Source: Bordetella parapertussis
GTDB taxonomy: Bacteria > Pseudomonadota > Gammaproteobacteria > Burkholderiales > SG8-41
Reading direction: 5' to 3'
NCBI GenBank assembly: GCA_945901405.1
Contig: CAMDLH010000058.1
Location: 1 to 32,363 of the forward strand
Length of the DNA: 32,363 bases
The position numbers and the translations under genes are program-made. The notes under the pieces were generated by a model. The model saw nothing but the letters and a program-made list of their open reading frames with translations, was not told where the DNA came from and ran no database searches. Below, in pieces: positions 32,278-32,363 of the stretch. The stretch's first letter is position 1. Each line of letters begins with the position of its first letter.

Positions 32278-32363
32278 ATGGCGGGAAAGACTAAACGTGC
32301 GGCACTGGTGTTGACGCCAGAGCAAAGGGCGACGCTCAAGGAACGGGCCGGATCGAGAACCGC
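32278..32363 (+). mobile_element. N-terminus of an IS630-like transposase (runs off the window)
   Basis: Only 28 codons are visible. The start MAGKTKRAALVLTPEQRATL recalls the helix-turn-helix N-terminus of IS630-family transposases (LTPEQRAxLxxxA). The rest lies beyond the window, and no terminal inverted repeat can be defined without the right end. Alternative: an unrelated HTH protein. Confidence 0.5.

Noticed and set aside
1-32363. CRISPR arrays, tRNA/rRNA genes, prophage or defence islands
   Set aside because: No regularly spaced repeats, no RNA-gene sequences and no phage or defence genes seen on reading; apart from the edge transposase the region is metabolic.

Overview
This window looks like part of a betaproteobacterial chromosome, most likely Burkholderiales. 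The evidence is the high GC content, four separate periplasmic Bug-type (TctC-like) solute receptors, and the gene repertoire. This is inferred from gene content only; the window contains no rRNA or tRNA. Its theme is CoA-ester (fatty, branched or aromatic acid) catabolism: one acyl-CoA ligase, three acyl-CoA dehydrogenases, four crotonase-fold enzymes, one SDR and an electron-transfer flavoprotein.

Layout. (1) 199-6176, minus strand: a compact beta-oxidation operon in the order fadE-type dehydrogenase, crotonase, HSDL2-like SDR, acyl-CoA synthetase. (2) 6463-11457, plus strand, divergent from it: a three-gene ATP-dependent reductase of the 2-hydroxyacyl-CoA dehydratase / benzoyl-CoA reductase / double-cubane-cluster superfamily. 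It has a double ASKHA activase flanked by two cysteine-bearing HgdB-like components. (3) 11628-15718: a glycerophosphodiester phosphodiesterase, a LigI-like amidohydrolase on the minus strand, and a plus-strand pair of a Bug receptor and an Asp/Glu-racemase-fold enzyme lacking one catalytic cysteine. (4) 15722-31559: a long run of minus-strand genes. Read in the direction of transcription, these are a crotonase-Bug pair, a PQQ-type dehydrogenase, a diheme cytochrome c, a frameshifted TonB receptor closely resembling PqqU/YncD, a crotonase and acyl-CoA dehydrogenase, a second crotonase-Bug pair, a secreted metallopeptidase, etfBA, a Bug receptor and an acyl-CoA dehydrogenase. (5) The right edge has a PilZ protein and the start of an IS630-like transposase.

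How the genes could work together (inference). Bug receptors would capture organic acids. The ligase would make CoA esters; dehydrogenases, hydratases and the SDR would oxidise them, with electrons leaving through ETF. The reductase in region 2 could use ATP-driven low-potential electrons on a CoA ester or other substrate that normal beta-oxidation cannot handle. The PqqU-like receptor, cytochrome and PQQ-type dehydrogenase look like a cofactor-scavenging periplasmic oxidation module.

Most notable: the split and reordered activase/reductase system; the PqqU-like receptor beside a PQQ-type dehydrogenase; a five-copy intergenic motif (TAAAAACAATWASTTA-like) found only at transcription-unit boundaries; and two crotonase-Bug cassettes with identical junctions. 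Two places (10274-10276 and 26225-26228) could be one-base indels in short homopolymers, so sequence error must be excluded there. Gaps longer than about 150 bases are described as features where they hold something; 1-198 and 12700-12886 show nothing I can support.
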